Part shown: positions 36,231 through 44,794 of the stretch, one piece after another
Layout of the letters: each line of letters begins with the position of its first letter
Position numbering within the stretch: position 1 is the stretch's first letter
Notes under the pieces: model-generated
The model's database searches: none
What the model was told of the DNA's origin: nothing
Seen by the model: the letters and a program-made list of their open reading frames with translations, nothing else
Origin: JAYPUA01 sp038133845
GTDB taxonomy: Bacteria; SAR324; NAC60-12
Direction of reading: 5' to 3'
Length of the DNA: 64,000 nt
NCBI GenBank assembly: GCA_038133845.1
Contig: JAYPUA010000005.1
Span: forward strand, 57,679-121,678
Program-made: the position numbers and the translations under genes

Positions 36231-38258
36231 GTGAACCCACTACTCCAATCCTTGAATCCGCGGCAGCGAGAGGCTGTCACGACCACCCGGGGGCCCGTCC
36301 TGGTTCTGGCGGGTGCCGGAAGCGGCAAGACCCGCGTCATCATCCAACGCATTGCCTACCTGATCGAAGCCAAGCAGGTTCCGGCCAAGCAGATCCTGGC
36401 GGTGACCTTCACCAACAAGGCCTCTCGGGAGATGCACGAGCGCCTCCGCGAGCTGCTTGGCGAGTCCGGGCAGGGAGTACACCTGAGCACGTTCCACTCG
36501 CTGGGTGTCCGGCTCCTGCGGGAAAACATCGAGCACCTGGGCTACCGCCCAAACTTTGTCATCTACGACAGCCAGGACCAACTCTCTTTGATCCGCTCCA
36601 TCATGGAGGATCACGGGTTTGACGATGACGGGCTGATTGACGCGAAGGGGGCACACTTCGAGATCGGGCAGGCAAAGAACGCCGGACACGGACCGGAGCG
36701 CTTTCTGGATCAGCAGGAGAGCCCACGAGCCCAGACGCTTGGAAAGCTCTTTCGAGAGTACCAGAACACACTCAAAGGCTGCAACGCGGTGGACTTCGAC
36801 GACATCCTCAACCTGACGGTCGAGCTCTTCGAGAAGCATCCGGAGGCAATGCGTCCGGTACAGGAGCGCTGGCGCTACCTGATGGTGGATGAATACCAGG
36901 ACACCAACCGTGTCCAGTACCGCCTCCTGCGCTACCTGACGCACTTTCACCAGAATGTTTGCGTGGTCGGTGATGACGACCAGTCGATCTACGCCTGGCG
37001 TGGGGCAGATGTCCGCAACATCCTGAGCATGGAGCAGGACTATCCGGGGCTGACCGTGGTCCGGCTGGAGCAAAACTACCGCTCCACCCAGGTCATCCTG
37101 GATGCGGCGAATCAGGTCATCTCGCACAACGCGCAGCGCATGCCCAAGCGCCTCTGGTCCGAAAAGCCCGGAGGCGCTCTGCTGGACTGGGTTGAGGCGG
37201 AGGACGAAGAACAGGAGTTGGAAACCGTAGTTCGAAGAATCCGGATGCAGTCCTTGCGGCACGGAAGGGACTACGGGGACTTTGCCATCCTGTACCGCTC
37301 GAATTTCCAGGCCCGTGCGGTTGAGGAGGCTCTGCGCGATTCCCGCATCCCCTATCGGCTGGTTGGATCCACGAGCTTCTATGAACGCCAGGAGATCCGG
37401 GATGCCTTGGCCTACCTCAAGGTGGTTCACAACTCCCGAGATGAAGTGAGCCTGCATCGGGTGATCAACACCCCTCGCCGAGGGATCGGCAAGACCTCGC
37501 TGATGCAGGCCAACGAGCTGGCCCGGACGCGCCATGCCACGCTGTTTGAGATCCTCCGGAAGGCTCGACGCTACCCGGAAATTCACCGGGATGCCGCAGC
37601 CTCCATGGAGGCCTTCGCGTGGATGATCGACGACTTCCGGCAGCGCTTTGACTCCCAGCCCCTCGGCGCCACGTTCCGGGAGCTGCTGGAGCAGATAGGC
37701 TACCTGCGTTTTCTTGAGCAGCAAAAAGGAGACGTCCGGACCCGGGAGCGCAAGCTCAACTGTGTTCAGGAACTCCTCAACGGGGTCCGGAAGTACTCGG
37801 ACGAATTCCCGCAACGCACGCTGGGTGATTACCTGGAGCGGGTGATGCTGTTCACGGAGCGCGATCAGGAGAGCGAAAATGGAAACAACCAGGTCACTCT
37901 GATGACTCTGCACAGCGCCAAGGGGTTGGAGTTCCCCTTTGTCTTCATGATCGGCATGGCCGAGGGCATCTTTCCGAGTCCAAGGACCGTCGATTCCGGA
38001 GGAGAAGATGAGGAGCGGCGTCTGTGCTACGTGGGGATCACCCGGGCCCGCGAGGAGCTGACCTTCTCGATGGGAAAAGAGCGCCGGCGTTACGGAGAGG
38101 CCCTCAAGCAACAGCCTTCGCGCTTCTTGTTGGAAATTGCTCCGGAACTGTTCACGATTCCGCCTGTGGGCAAGGCCAGCGAGAAGCAGAAGGCCGAGCA
38201 GAAGGAGCGCTCCCGGTCGGACTTTTTCCTGCACCTCAAGCACCTCAAAGCTGGCTGA
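36231..38258 (+). CDS. rep: ATP-dependent DNA helicase Rep/UvrD family
   Basis: A superfamily 1A 3'-5' helicase of 675 residues, close to E. coli Rep (673) and shorter than UvrD/PcrA. It has the Q motif LNPRQREAV, Walker A LAGAGSGKTR (about residues 25-34), FTNKASREM (Ia), VDEYQDTN (II), GDDDQSIYAWRGA (III), LEQNYRST (IV), TLHSAKGLEFPFVF (V) and CYVGITRAREEL (VI). It unwinds DNA ahead of the replisome or removes bound proteins. The start codon is GTG, with AAGGAAG a little upstream. The C-terminus is short and lysine-rich (KQKAEQKERSRSD), probably the partner-binding tail. Confidence 0.93.
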   Translation: MNPLLQSLNPRQREAVTTTRGPVLVLAGAGSGKTRVIIQRIAYLIEAKQVPAKQILAVTFTNKASREMHERLRELLGESGQGVHLSTFHSLGVRLLRENIEHLGYRPNFVIYDSQDQLSLIRSIMEDHGFDDDGLIDAKGAHFEIGQAKNAGHGPERFLDQQESPRAQTLGKLFREYQNTLKGCNAVDFDDILNLTVELFEKHPEAMRPVQERWRYLMVDEYQDTNRVQYRLLRYLTHFHQNVCVVGDDDQSIYAWRGADVRNILSMEQDYPGLTVVRLEQNYRSTQVILDAANQVISHNAQRMPKRLWSEKPGGALLDWVEAEDEEQELETVVRRIRMQSLRHGRDYGDFAILYRSNFQARAVEEALRDSRIPYRLVGSTSFYERQEIRDALAYLKVVHNSRDEVSLHRVINTPRRGIGKTSLMQANELARTRHATLFEILRKARRYPEIHRDAAASMEAFAWMIDDFRQRFDSQPLGATFRELLEQIGYLRFLEQQKGDVRTRERKLNCVQELLNGVRKYSDEFPQRTLGDYLERVMLFTERDQESENGNNQVTLMTLHSAKGLEFPFVFMIGMAEGIFPSPRTVDSGGEDEERRLCYVGITRAREELTFSMGKERRRYGEALKQQPSRFLLEIAPELFTIPPVGKASEKQKAEQKERSRSDFFLHLKHLKAG

Positions 38259-38313
38259 AGCCCACACGTGCGGGGGCCTGTCAGATTCCAGAAACACCTT
38301 CCCTGAAAAAACA

Positions 38314-39309
38314 ATGATTCGCTTGGGTATCAGTCGTTTTCTTGGCCATGGTCGCCTCGTTGCGCTTGGGGCGCTGGCCCTCTTCCTGTCGGTTGCTGGA
38401 CGGGTCCTCGCAGAAGACCGCTTCGTAACCTTGGGGACTGGGGGCGTGATGGGCGTTTATTATCCGGCCGGCGGGGCGATCTGCCAGATGGTGAATCAGG
38501 AGCGCTCGCGCCATGGGCTCCGTTGCGTGGTCGAGGGCACCTCTGGCTCTCTCTACAACCTGCAGGGGGTGCGAGAGGGAGACCTGGACCTGGCGATTGT
38601 GCAGTCGGATTGGCACTACCATGCCGCGAACGGGTCGAGTCAGTTTGCAGAGGACGGCCCGGACACCAGCCTCCGGTCTTTGTTTGCGCTGCATCCTCAG
38701 CCGCTGACGGTGCTGGTACGTGCGGACTCTGACATCCAGAAGTTGGCAGATCTGGAAGGCAAGCGCGTCAATATCGGCAATTTTGGATCCGGACAGCGAG
38801 GGATGATGGAGGTGCTGATGAGCGCCCTCGGCTGGACTCAGTCTGATTTTTCCAAGGCGCTTGAACTCAACGCGATGGAGCAGGCGCAGGCTCTGTGTGA
38901 CAACGAGGTGGATGCGGTGGTCTACACGGTAGGGCACCCCAACGGGCTGCTGCTGGAAACGACCTCCAGGTGTGAAGGCCGCCTGATTGAAGTGTCCGGG
39001 CCCGTGGTTGAAAAGCTGATTGCTGACCACGCCTACTACCGCCGAGCCATCATTCCTGGAGGGCTGTATCCGGAGAACTCCGAGGACCTGCTCTCCTTTG
39101 GCGTTGGAGCGACGGTGGTCGCCTCGCAGCAGGTTCCGGAAGAGGTGGCTTATGAGATCGTCAAGGCCGTCTTTGCCAACCTGGACGATTTTCGGAACCG
39201 GCATCCTGCCTTCTCCAGGCTCGCGCCGGAGCAGATGAGCCGGGACAGCCTCTCTGCACCTCTGCATCCCGGAGCAGAGCGCTACTTCAAGGAAGCCGGT
39301 TTGAGGTGA
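38314..39309 (+). CDS. TAXI-family TRAP transporter solute-binding protein
   Basis: A 331-residue periplasmic binding protein. A signal peptide (FLGHGRLVALGALALFLSVAGRVLA) is followed by FVTLGTGGVMGVYYPAGGAICQMVN, the hallmark of TAXI proteins (TRAP-associated extracytoplasmic immunogenic). CVVEGTSGSLYNLQGVREGDLDLAIVQSD and VNIGNFGSGQRGMMEVLM complete the fold. TAXI proteins pair with a fused TRAP membrane subunit of the DctQM type to import dicarboxylates or amino acids. No such subunit is in this window, so the protein is an orphan here. I start at the ATG that gives the signal peptide; the frame is open upstream but overlaps the helicase end. Confidence 0.92.
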   Translation: MIRLGISRFLGHGRLVALGALALFLSVAGRVLAEDRFVTLGTGGVMGVYYPAGGAICQMVNQERSRHGLRCVVEGTSGSLYNLQGVREGDLDLAIVQSDWHYHAANGSSQFAEDGPDTSLRSLFALHPQPLTVLVRADSDIQKLADLEGKRVNIGNFGSGQRGMMEVLMSALGWTQSDFSKALELNAMEQAQALCDNEVDAVVYTVGHPNGLLLETTSRCEGRLIEVSGPVVEKLIADHAYYRRAIIPGGLYPENSEDLLSFGVGATVVASQQVPEEVAYEIVKAVFANLDDFRNRHPAFSRLAPEQMSRDSLSAPLHPGAERYFKEAGLR

Positions 39310-39343
39310 GCATTCTTCAGGCGCCGCCTTGGCAAGGAAACCG

Positions 39344-40255
39344 GTGACCGCAAACCCGGATACCAAGACTCTTGATGTGGCTCACGTCGGGGCACTGTAC
39401 GCAGTCCTGGCTTATGGGTTTTGGGGGCTTCTCCCAATCTTCTGGAAGTTCTTTCAGGGGATCCCTGCGATGGAGGTGGTCGCACACCGGATGCTGTGGT
39501 CGCTGCTGTTTGTGGTAGGGCTGATCGCTTTCCAGCGTCGCCTTCCAGAACTTCGGGCAATCCTGCGGGCTCCTCGTCAGCTCTTGGTACTGCTGCTGAC
39601 GGCACTGTTGCTGACTGCGAACTGGGGCATCTACGTCTACGGGATCAACAGCGACCAGGTGGTGGAGACGAGTCTTGGCTATTTCATCAACCCTCTGATC
39701 AATGTTCTGCTTGGATTCATTTTTCTGCGGGAGCGCTTCAACCGTTGGCAGACCCTTGCCGTCCTGCTTGCGGTTCTCGGAGTGGGCAACTTTGTCTGGA
39801 GCCTGGGAACCTGGCCGTGGATTGCGCTCGGGCTGGGATTCAGTTTTTCTGTTTATGGCCTGCTCCGAAAGCTTGCTCCGGCACCACCGCTGATTGGGTT
39901 GGCGATCGAGACCCTGCTGCTGGCACCGGTTGCGGCTCTGGCGATCTTCTGGTGGGCGCAGCAGGGAGTGGGGACCTTTGGACATTCGACAACCCAGGAT
40001 CTGCTGTTTCTGTTGGCCGGGGTGGTGACGTCCCTCCCGCTGCTCTGGTTTGCCAACGCCGGCAAGCGCCTGCGCTTCTCCACGCTGGGGCTGTTTCAGT
40101 ACCTCGCGCCTACCCTGCAATTTCTCCTCGGAGTCTTTGTCTACGGAGAGCCCTTCACCTCGGCTCACGCGCTGACCTTCGCACTGATCTGGACTGCGCT
40201 CTTTCTCTACTCCGGAAATACCCTCTGGCAGAGGCGCAGAGTTTCCCCTCCCTGA
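39344..40255 (+). CDS. rarD: RarD-type EamA transporter
   Basis: An inner-membrane transporter of about 303 residues with ten hydrophobic helices in two EamA repeats. YAVLAYGFWGLLPIFWKFFQ, VVAHRMLWSLLFV, NWGIYVYGINSDQVVETSLGYFINPLINVLLGFIFLRERF (split here by its helices) and SLPLLWFANAGKRLRFSTLGLFQYLAPT are diagnostic of RarD, originally described as a chloramphenicol-sensitive protein; the physiological substrate is unknown. I prefer the GTG start (giving MTANPDTKT) because AAGGAA lies five bases before it. A TTG five codons upstream is the alternative. It begins 34 bases after the TAXI gene. Confidence 0.88.
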   Translation: MTANPDTKTLDVAHVGALYAVLAYGFWGLLPIFWKFFQGIPAMEVVAHRMLWSLLFVVGLIAFQRRLPELRAILRAPRQLLVLLLTALLLTANWGIYVYGINSDQVVETSLGYFINPLINVLLGFIFLRERFNRWQTLAVLLAVLGVGNFVWSLGTWPWIALGLGFSFSVYGLLRKLAPAPPLIGLAIETLLLAPVAALAIFWWAQQGVGTFGHSTTQDLLFLLAGVVTSLPLLWFANAGKRLRFSTLGLFQYLAPTLQFLLGVFVYGEPFTSAHALTFALIWTALFLYSGNTLWQRRRVSPP

Positions 40256-40363
40256 ACCGCTCAAAAGTATCAACAGCAAAGTTTAAAATCGCGTTTTTAC
40301 TTGCGTTTTTAAGGTTTGATCACGATGATATTTTGTTTTACGGTTTCGTTGCCACACCGAGAT

Positions 40364-40375
40364 TTTCTCGAGAAA
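40364..40375. promoter_or_regulatory. Perfect 12-base palindrome upstream of the XRE regulator
   Basis: TTTCTCGAGAAA, a perfect palindrome 56 bases before the GTG of the XRE gene, in a 175-base AT-rich intergenic stretch that holds no other gene. Size and place fit an operator of an autoregulated XRE protein; binding is inference. Confidence 0.4.
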
Positions 40376-40430
40376 GAACGAGTTTGTTACCAACACCCCG
40401 AATGATTGGGGTCGAGCCACGGAGAGTGTC

Positions 40431-41099
40431 GTGAGTCGGGAAGAAAGCATCGATCGCGTCAAGGAAGAACTCAGGGCCACGCTGGCCAAAAACATCGTCT
40501 CTGCGCGCAAGGCCAAGGCGAAGATTCTGGACCGGCACTACACCCAGGAGCAACTGGCGGAGGACTCCGGAATTTCCACCACAGCAATCGCCCAGATTGA
40601 GCGAGGCGAGGTAGACCCGCGCCTCTCCACCATCGCTGGAATCGCTCATGCGTTGGGAGTCAATCCGGTCTTCCTGCTCTTTGGCAAGCAGGAGATCGAG
40701 CTGCTCCATCAGATGATTCTGGAGCTGGACGAGTCTTCGCTGAGTGAGCTCTCTGTTCGCCTGTTCAGCGACAGCGTCAAGGAGATTGAGAAGTTGGCAA
40801 ACTCCAGCTTGCCCAAACATCAGGTCAAGGCATCGCAGATGAGCGCCGGAGTGGTGGCGCTGAAGATCAATCAGCGCCTGGCCAAGAACGCGATGGAGGC
40901 AGTGGAAGCCAGCCAGCAGCTGACCGAATCGGCGATGAACGCGATGGACGAGTCGGTGAAGATCGGTGTGGGGACGAGCGTTGGCATCGGCGCAGCCGTG
41001 GCCGGAATCATGGGGGCGACCATCGGAGCGTTCATGGGCATGGCCAACAACGAGATGGCCGACCTGCTCTCTGCAGAGAACCCCAAGCCTGGCGAATAG
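40431..41099 (+). CDS. XRE-type regulator with C-terminal glycine-zipper membrane segment
   Basis: A 222-residue protein in three parts. Residues 15-85 are a Cro/CI-type helix-turn-helix (YTQEQLAEDSGISTTAIAQIERGEVDPRLSTIAGIAHALG). Residues 90-175 are a helical linker with possible coiled coils (EIELLHQMILELDESSLSEL; KINQRLAKNAMEAVEASQQ). Residues 177-203 are a hydrophobic Gly/Ala-rich stretch, VGTSVGIGAAVAGIMGATIGAFMG, with small residues every four positions as in glycine zippers. Such a tail would place the protein in, or oligomerise it at, the membrane while the head binds DNA. The start is GTG after GGAGAG. A palindrome upstream may be its operator. Its target genes are unknown. Confidence 0.85.
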   Translation: MSREESIDRVKEELRATLAKNIVSARKAKAKILDRHYTQEQLAEDSGISTTAIAQIERGEVDPRLSTIAGIAHALGVNPVFLLFGKQEIELLHQMILELDESSLSELSVRLFSDSVKEIEKLANSSLPKHQVKASQMSAGVVALKINQRLAKNAMEAVEASQQLTESAMNAMDESVKIGVGTSVGIGAAVAGIMGATIGAFMGMANNEMADLLSAENPKPGE

Positions 41100-41132
41100 G
41101 TCCTCCGGTCCGCAAGGCTCCGGAGCGAGGCG

Positions 41133-42026
41133 TCACCACTCCTGCTGCTGAAAGCTGTCGGAGAGGAAGTCGATCAGCACCCGGACCTTGGGCGGCATGA
41201 GCCTCCGGCTGGGGTGCAGCGCATAGACGGCCGGTGAGCTTCCCGACCACTCTGGCAAGACCCGGACCAGCCTCCCGGATTCAAGATGTGACGCCGCCAT
41301 GAAGCGTGGCAGCACTCCCACCCCCAGCCCGTGCAGCACCCCTTGCAACACTCCATTCAGATCATCTGAGACCAGGCTGCCACGCGGCTGGACCACATGC
41401 TCCTCCTGTCCCTTGTTCAACCTCCACTCCACGGGCCCGCTCTTGGGCTGAAAGAGGACCGCCGAGGCCCCTTCCAGATCCTGAGGGTGATGTGGAGCAC
41501 CACATTCCCGGATCCAGCCGGCGCTGGCATAGACCTGGAACGGGAAGCTCCCCAGCTTGCGTGCCACGAATGAAGAGTCCTGAAGCTCCCGGGCGATGCG
41601 GATTCCCAGATCGATCTGCTCCTCAATCAGATTGACCAGCCGCTGGGTGCAGTTGAGCTCGATCTTGAGCTGAGGGTACTGTTTGAGGAAGGCGGCGACC
41701 ATCGGAGCCACCACGTGGGGTCCCAGGTCAACTGGGGCGGTGATCCGGATCGATCCCTGGAGTTCGTGCTGCATCCCCTGAATGGCCTGGGTGGCGTCTT
41801 CCAACTCATCCAGGACCGCCTTGCAACGCTGGAAGTAGAGCCTCCCGGATTCAGTCAGGTGTACCTGACGTGTAGTCCGTTCGAGGAGCCGGACTCCGAC
41901 CGCCTCCTCCAGCGCCCGGACGTCCCGGCTGACTTGTGAGCGCAGTCGTTGCAGCCGGCGAGCAGCGGCGCTGAAGCTGCGCTCCTCGGCAACGCGGACA
42001 AAGGTGAGGATGTGGTTGAGGTTCAT
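41133..42026 (-). CDS. LysR-family transcriptional regulator
   Basis: A 297-residue regulator with the standard layout: an N-terminal winged helix-turn-helix (NHILTFVRVAEERSFSAAARRLQRLRSQVSRDVRALEEAVG split over residues 3-43), where Arg-Ser replaces the more usual Ser/Pro in the recognition helix, and a type 2 periplasmic-binding-like effector domain (about 90-290; GSIRITAPVDLGPHVV). It resembles the CrgA/AaeR-like group acting near aromatic or transport genes. It follows paaG on the same strand after 76 bases, so control of phenylacetate-related genes is possible, but paaR is the more obvious local regulator. Convergent with the XRE gene. Confidence 0.9.
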   Translation of the reverse strand: MNLNHILTFVRVAEERSFSAAARRLQRLRSQVSRDVRALEEAVGVRLLERTTRQVHLTESGRLYFQRCKAVLDELEDATQAIQGMQHELQGSIRITAPVDLGPHVVAPMVAAFLKQYPQLKIELNCTQRLVNLIEEQIDLGIRIARELQDSSFVARKLGSFPFQVYASAGWIRECGAPHHPQDLEGASAVLFQPKSGPVEWRLNKGQEEHVVQPRGSLVSDDLNGVLQGVLHGLGVGVLPRFMAASHLESGRLVRVLPEWSGSSPAVYALHPSRRLMPPKVRVLIDFLSDSFQQQEW

Positions 42027-42102
42027 GAGGCAGGAAGCGGTGAAGGCCCGCGTGGTTCAGGAGGACGCTCCGAAAGCGCGCCCTCCGGAGCCTCGGGGTC
42101 GC

Positions 42103-42888
42103 TCACTTTCCGGTGAAGACCGGCTTCCGCTTTTGCAAAAACGCCATCACGCCTTCCCGGAAGTCGGAAGACCGCCCCAACTCACGCTGGACATCGCGCT
42201 CTCGATCCAGCTGCTGATCCAGGGAGTTCTCCAGCGATTCCTGGAGCAGGCTTTTCATGGCGGCAAGGGCCCGGGTCGGCTGGGTGGCCAAGTGGGCTGC
42301 CAGCGCGTGCGCCTCCGGCATCAACGCCTCATCGTCCAGCACCTTCCAGACCAGGCCCCAGCGTTCAGCGGTTTCGGCATCCAGCGGCTCTCCGGTAATG
42401 GCCAACGCCTTGGCCTTGGCCTCTCCCACCAGTCGAGGCAGAAAGAAGGTTCCCCCACAATCCGGAACGAGTCCGATGCGGCAGAAGGCCTGAATGAACT
42501 GGGCGGAGCGGCCTGCCAGGATCAGGTCTCCTGCGAGGGCGAAGTTGGCCCCGGCTCCGGCGGCGACGCCGTTGATCGCGGAGATGACCGGGATGGGCAG
42601 CTTGCGTAGGCGGCGGACCATCGGGTTGTAGTTGGTGTCGAGGGTCTTGCCCAGATCCAGGTCGGCCCCGGCAGCCTTGCGGTCGTTGAGGTCCTGTCCG
42701 GCACAGAAGCCTCGACCGGCACCTGTGAAGATCAGGGCGCGCACTGAGGGGTCCTGCTCCACTTGGGAGACCGCGTCCCTCAACTCGTCATGCATCTGGG
42801 CGGTGAAGGCGTTCAGGCGGTCCGGACGATTCAGCGTGATACACACGTAGCCCTCTTGGGCATCATACAGCAGCGTTTCGTAGCTCAT
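42103..42888 (-). CDS. paaG: Enoyl-CoA hydratase/isomerase, PaaG-like (epoxyphenylacetyl-CoA isomerase)
   Basis: A 261-residue crotonase-fold enzyme, the length of PaaG. LNRPDRLNAFTAQMHDELRDAV, FTGAGRGFCAGQDLNDR (oxyanion hole), GVAAGAGANFALAGDL and GLVPDCGGTFFLPRLVG with its conserved Asp match the PaaG group closely. PaaG turns the ring-1,2-epoxide of phenylacetyl-CoA into the oxepin ring form. The start MSYETLLYD is chosen because the upstream open frame overlaps the TetR gene and has no family similarity. It lies 31 bases after that gene in the paa strand order. Confidence 0.9.
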   Translation of the reverse strand: MSYETLLYDAQEGYVCITLNRPDRLNAFTAQMHDELRDAVSQVEQDPSVRALIFTGAGRGFCAGQDLNDRKAAGADLDLGKTLDTNYNPMVRRLRKLPIPVISAINGVAAGAGANFALAGDLILAGRSAQFIQAFCRIGLVPDCGGTFFLPRLVGEAKAKALAITGEPLDAETAERWGLVWKVLDDEALMPEAHALAAHLATQPTRALAAMKSLLQESLENSLDQQLDRERDVQRELGRSSDFREGVMAFLQKRKPVFTGK

Positions 42889-42919
42889 GGGCGTTTGGCG
42901 GTGAGAGGGTGTGGCCGAG

Positions 42920-43522
42920 TCATCGACGCATGGCAGCGAGGCCTTCAAGGAAGATGGTTCCTGCAAGCTCGGCATAGTGTTCGTGGGAAACCGGACCATT
43001 GCGACGCAGCCAGGTGAACGTCCAGTTGATCATGCCCATGAGCGTCATCGCAAGAGGTTTGCGCAACTCGGGGGTCCGCTGGAGGGCTCCTGCGGCCAGC
43101 GGATCGATCAGTCGGGCAATTCGCTCCACCACCTCGCGCTCACGCTGGGCGATCACCTCACGCTGCTCCGGGCTGAGGCGGTTTAGCTCGAAGAGCAGCA
43201 CCAGGTGCGTCTGCTGGGACTGCTCGTAGATCTTCATGAACCGCGAGAGGCACTCGCGCAAGGCCGTCTCCGGAGAGACCCCCTGGGGCTCAATCTGGTC
43301 CACCGCCTCCAGCAACTCCCGGGTGTGAAGGTCGAAGACCTCAAAGAGAATGGCCTCCTTGCTGGTGTAATAATGATACAGCCGGGCCTTGGAAGACCCA
43401 CAATGCTGAGCGAGCAGGCTGATGGACGTGTTTGCAAAGCCGTGCTGGGCAAACAGTTCCACGGCCTTGTGGCGGATCATGTCCCGCTTGTCTTTGTAGT
43501 CCTGAGCGCGCGTGCGAGCCAT
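42920..43522 (-). CDS. paaR: TetR-family repressor, PaaR-like
   Basis: A 200-residue regulator with an N-terminal TetR helix-turn-helix (RHKAVELFAQHGFANTSISLLAQHCGSSKARLYHYYTSKEAILFEV) and a C-terminal ligand domain with GMINWTFTWLRRNGPVSHEHYAEL. Its place inside the paa gene run, one base after paaD, and its resemblance to PaaR-type repressors suggest that it binds phenylacetyl-CoA and releases the paa promoter. A palindromic ACCGAACGGTTGGT near paaA fits the operator style of this family. Regulation of fatty-acid-type genes by close relatives (FadR/PfmR) is the alternative. Confidence 0.87.
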   Translation of the reverse strand: MARTRAQDYKDKRDMIRHKAVELFAQHGFANTSISLLAQHCGSSKARLYHYYTSKEAILFEVFDLHTRELLEAVDQIEPQGVSPETALRECLSRFMKIYEQSQQTHLVLLFELNRLSPEQREVIAQREREVVERIARLIDPLAAGALQRTPELRKPLAMTLMGMINWTFTWLRRNGPVSHEHYAELAGTIFLEGLAAMRR

Positions 43523-43523
43523 G

Positions 43524-44027
43524 TCAGACGCACTTGAACTGTTCGAAGGGTTGCAGGCAGGCCTTGCAGAAGTGCAGGGCCTTGCAGGGCGTGGAGCCAA
43601 ACTCGCTCTGCAGTCGAGTTTCGCTCGAACTGCAGAAGGGGCAGGGGATAGGTCCGGAGCGAGGCTCAGGAGGTGTGATCCCGTAATCGCGCAGGCGCTC
43701 GCGGGCCTGCGGGGTGATCCAGTCTGTGGTCCACGGAGGCGTGAAGGTTGTCTGCAGGCAGGTTGAGATTCCGTGGCGTTCCAGGTGCTCCCGGACGGAC
43801 TGCTCAATCGCTCGCGTCGCAGGACATCCGGAGTACGTGGGAGTGAGGGTGACGTGCGCGGTTGCTCCTTCCATCCTCACACTCCGCACGATGCCCAGAT
43901 CGACCACGCTGATCACCGGAATCTCCGGGTCCGGCACCTGCTCCAGAAGGCTCCAGACGTGTTGAGAGAGAGCTTCCGGAGGGACCAGCGCTTCGGAGAC
44001 AGAGGCGTTCTCGGTGGCGTCACTCAC
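43524..44027 (-). CDS. paaD: Phenylacetyl-CoA epoxidase maturation subunit PaaD
   Basis: A 167-residue protein with an N-terminal MIP18/DUF59 domain (VWSLLEQVPDPEIPVISVVDLGIVRSV; TPTYSGCPATRAIEQ) and a C-terminal zinc ribbon (PCPFCSSSETRL ... CKALHFCKACLQPF). PaaD is needed for assembling the active multi-component epoxidase, probably through iron-sulfur or di-iron insertion. The start is GTG, whose last two bases overlap the TGA of paaC. The frame is open much further upstream, but that portion lies within paaC and lacks family features. Confidence 0.93.
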   Translation of the reverse strand: MSDATENASVSEALVPPEALSQHVWSLLEQVPDPEIPVISVVDLGIVRSVRMEGATAHVTLTPTYSGCPATRAIEQSVREHLERHGISTCLQTTFTPPWTTDWITPQARERLRDYGITPPEPRSGPIPCPFCSSSETRLQSEFGSTPCKALHFCKACLQPFEQFKCV

Positions 44028-44794
44028 CACTGGGCTCCGGGAAAGCTGCGGGGCAGAGACTGCATCTCGGCGAGCAAGTAGCCGAGGTGCTCCGTGTGAA
44101 ATCCGGAGCGGCTTCCTACGACCTGATAGGGGTCGTCCGGCACCATCAGCGTCGCAGCACAGAGGACAGGAAGGACCGACTCCTGCCAAGCCTCGGCCAG
44201 CGAGCCGAGGTCGACACCGATGCCAAGGGCCTGCATCTCGATGTCCAGCTCATCCGGAACGCACAGCTCGTGCGAGAAACGCCACAGCTCGTCCAGCGCC
44301 TCCTGCGTACGGCGATGGCTCTCCTCCGTGCCGTCTCCAAGGCGTAGCAGCCACTGCTGACTGTGACGCAGGTGATACTGCGCCTCCTTGAGCGCCTTCC
44401 CGGCAATGCCTCCCAACTCCGGGTGAACGGAGCGCTGCAACTGCTCCAGAAAGAGGACGTCGTAGGCATCAAAGAGAAACTGCCGGACCAAGGTCATGGC
44501 AAAGTCTCCGTTGGGCTGCTCGACCAACTGCAGGTTTCGGAACTCTTCCGGGCGGCGGAGGAAGGCCAGGTCATCTTCGGTCCGTCCGGAACCTTCAAGC
44601 TCTGCGGCTAAACCGTAGAGGTGGGTGGCCTGCCCGATGAGGTCCAGCGCGATATTGGCCAAGGCGAGGCTCTCTTCCAGGATCGGAGCGTGGCCACACC
44701 ATTCGGAGAGCCGATGCCCAAGGACCAGCCGGTCGTCGGCATGCCGGAGCAGGTACTCGAAGCAGGATTGGCGTTGAGCGGCGTTCAGTTCCAT
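44024..44794 (-). CDS. paaC: Phenylacetyl-CoA 1,2-epoxidase structural subunit PaaC
   Basis: A 256-residue helical bundle, the PaaC length (about 250). HRLSEWCGHAPILEESLALANIALDLIGQATHLYGL is diagnostic. The di-iron ligands of PaaA are not conserved as a full set here, as expected because PaaC is the non-catalytic scaffold that pairs with PaaA. DFAMTLVRQFLFDAYDVLFLEQL and EAQYHLRHSQQWLLRLGDGTEESHRR follow the family pattern. Its ATG shares one base with the TGA of paaB, and its stop overlaps the paaD GTG. Confidence 0.95.
   Translation of the reverse strand: MELNAAQRQSCFEYLLRHADDRLVLGHRLSEWCGHAPILEESLALANIALDLIGQATHLYGLAAELEGSGRTEDDLAFLRRPEEFRNLQLVEQPNGDFAMTLVRQFLFDAYDVLFLEQLQRSVHPELGGIAGKALKEAQYHLRHSQQWLLRLGDGTEESHRRTQEALDELWRFSHELCVPDELDIEMQALGIGVDLGSLAEAWQESVLPVLCAATLMVPDDPYQVVGSRSGFHTEHLGYLLAEMQSLPRSFPGAQW

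Noticed and set aside
36240..38297. A long open frame on the minus strand opposite the helicase gene (about 685 codons).
   Set aside because: It is antisense to a gene with all helicase motifs; its translation has no domain, and long antisense frames are common in high-GC genes.
39317..40279. A 320-codon minus-strand frame opposite rarD.
   Set aside because: The plus-strand product has ten helices and RarD signatures; the antisense product is Gln/Arg-rich noise.
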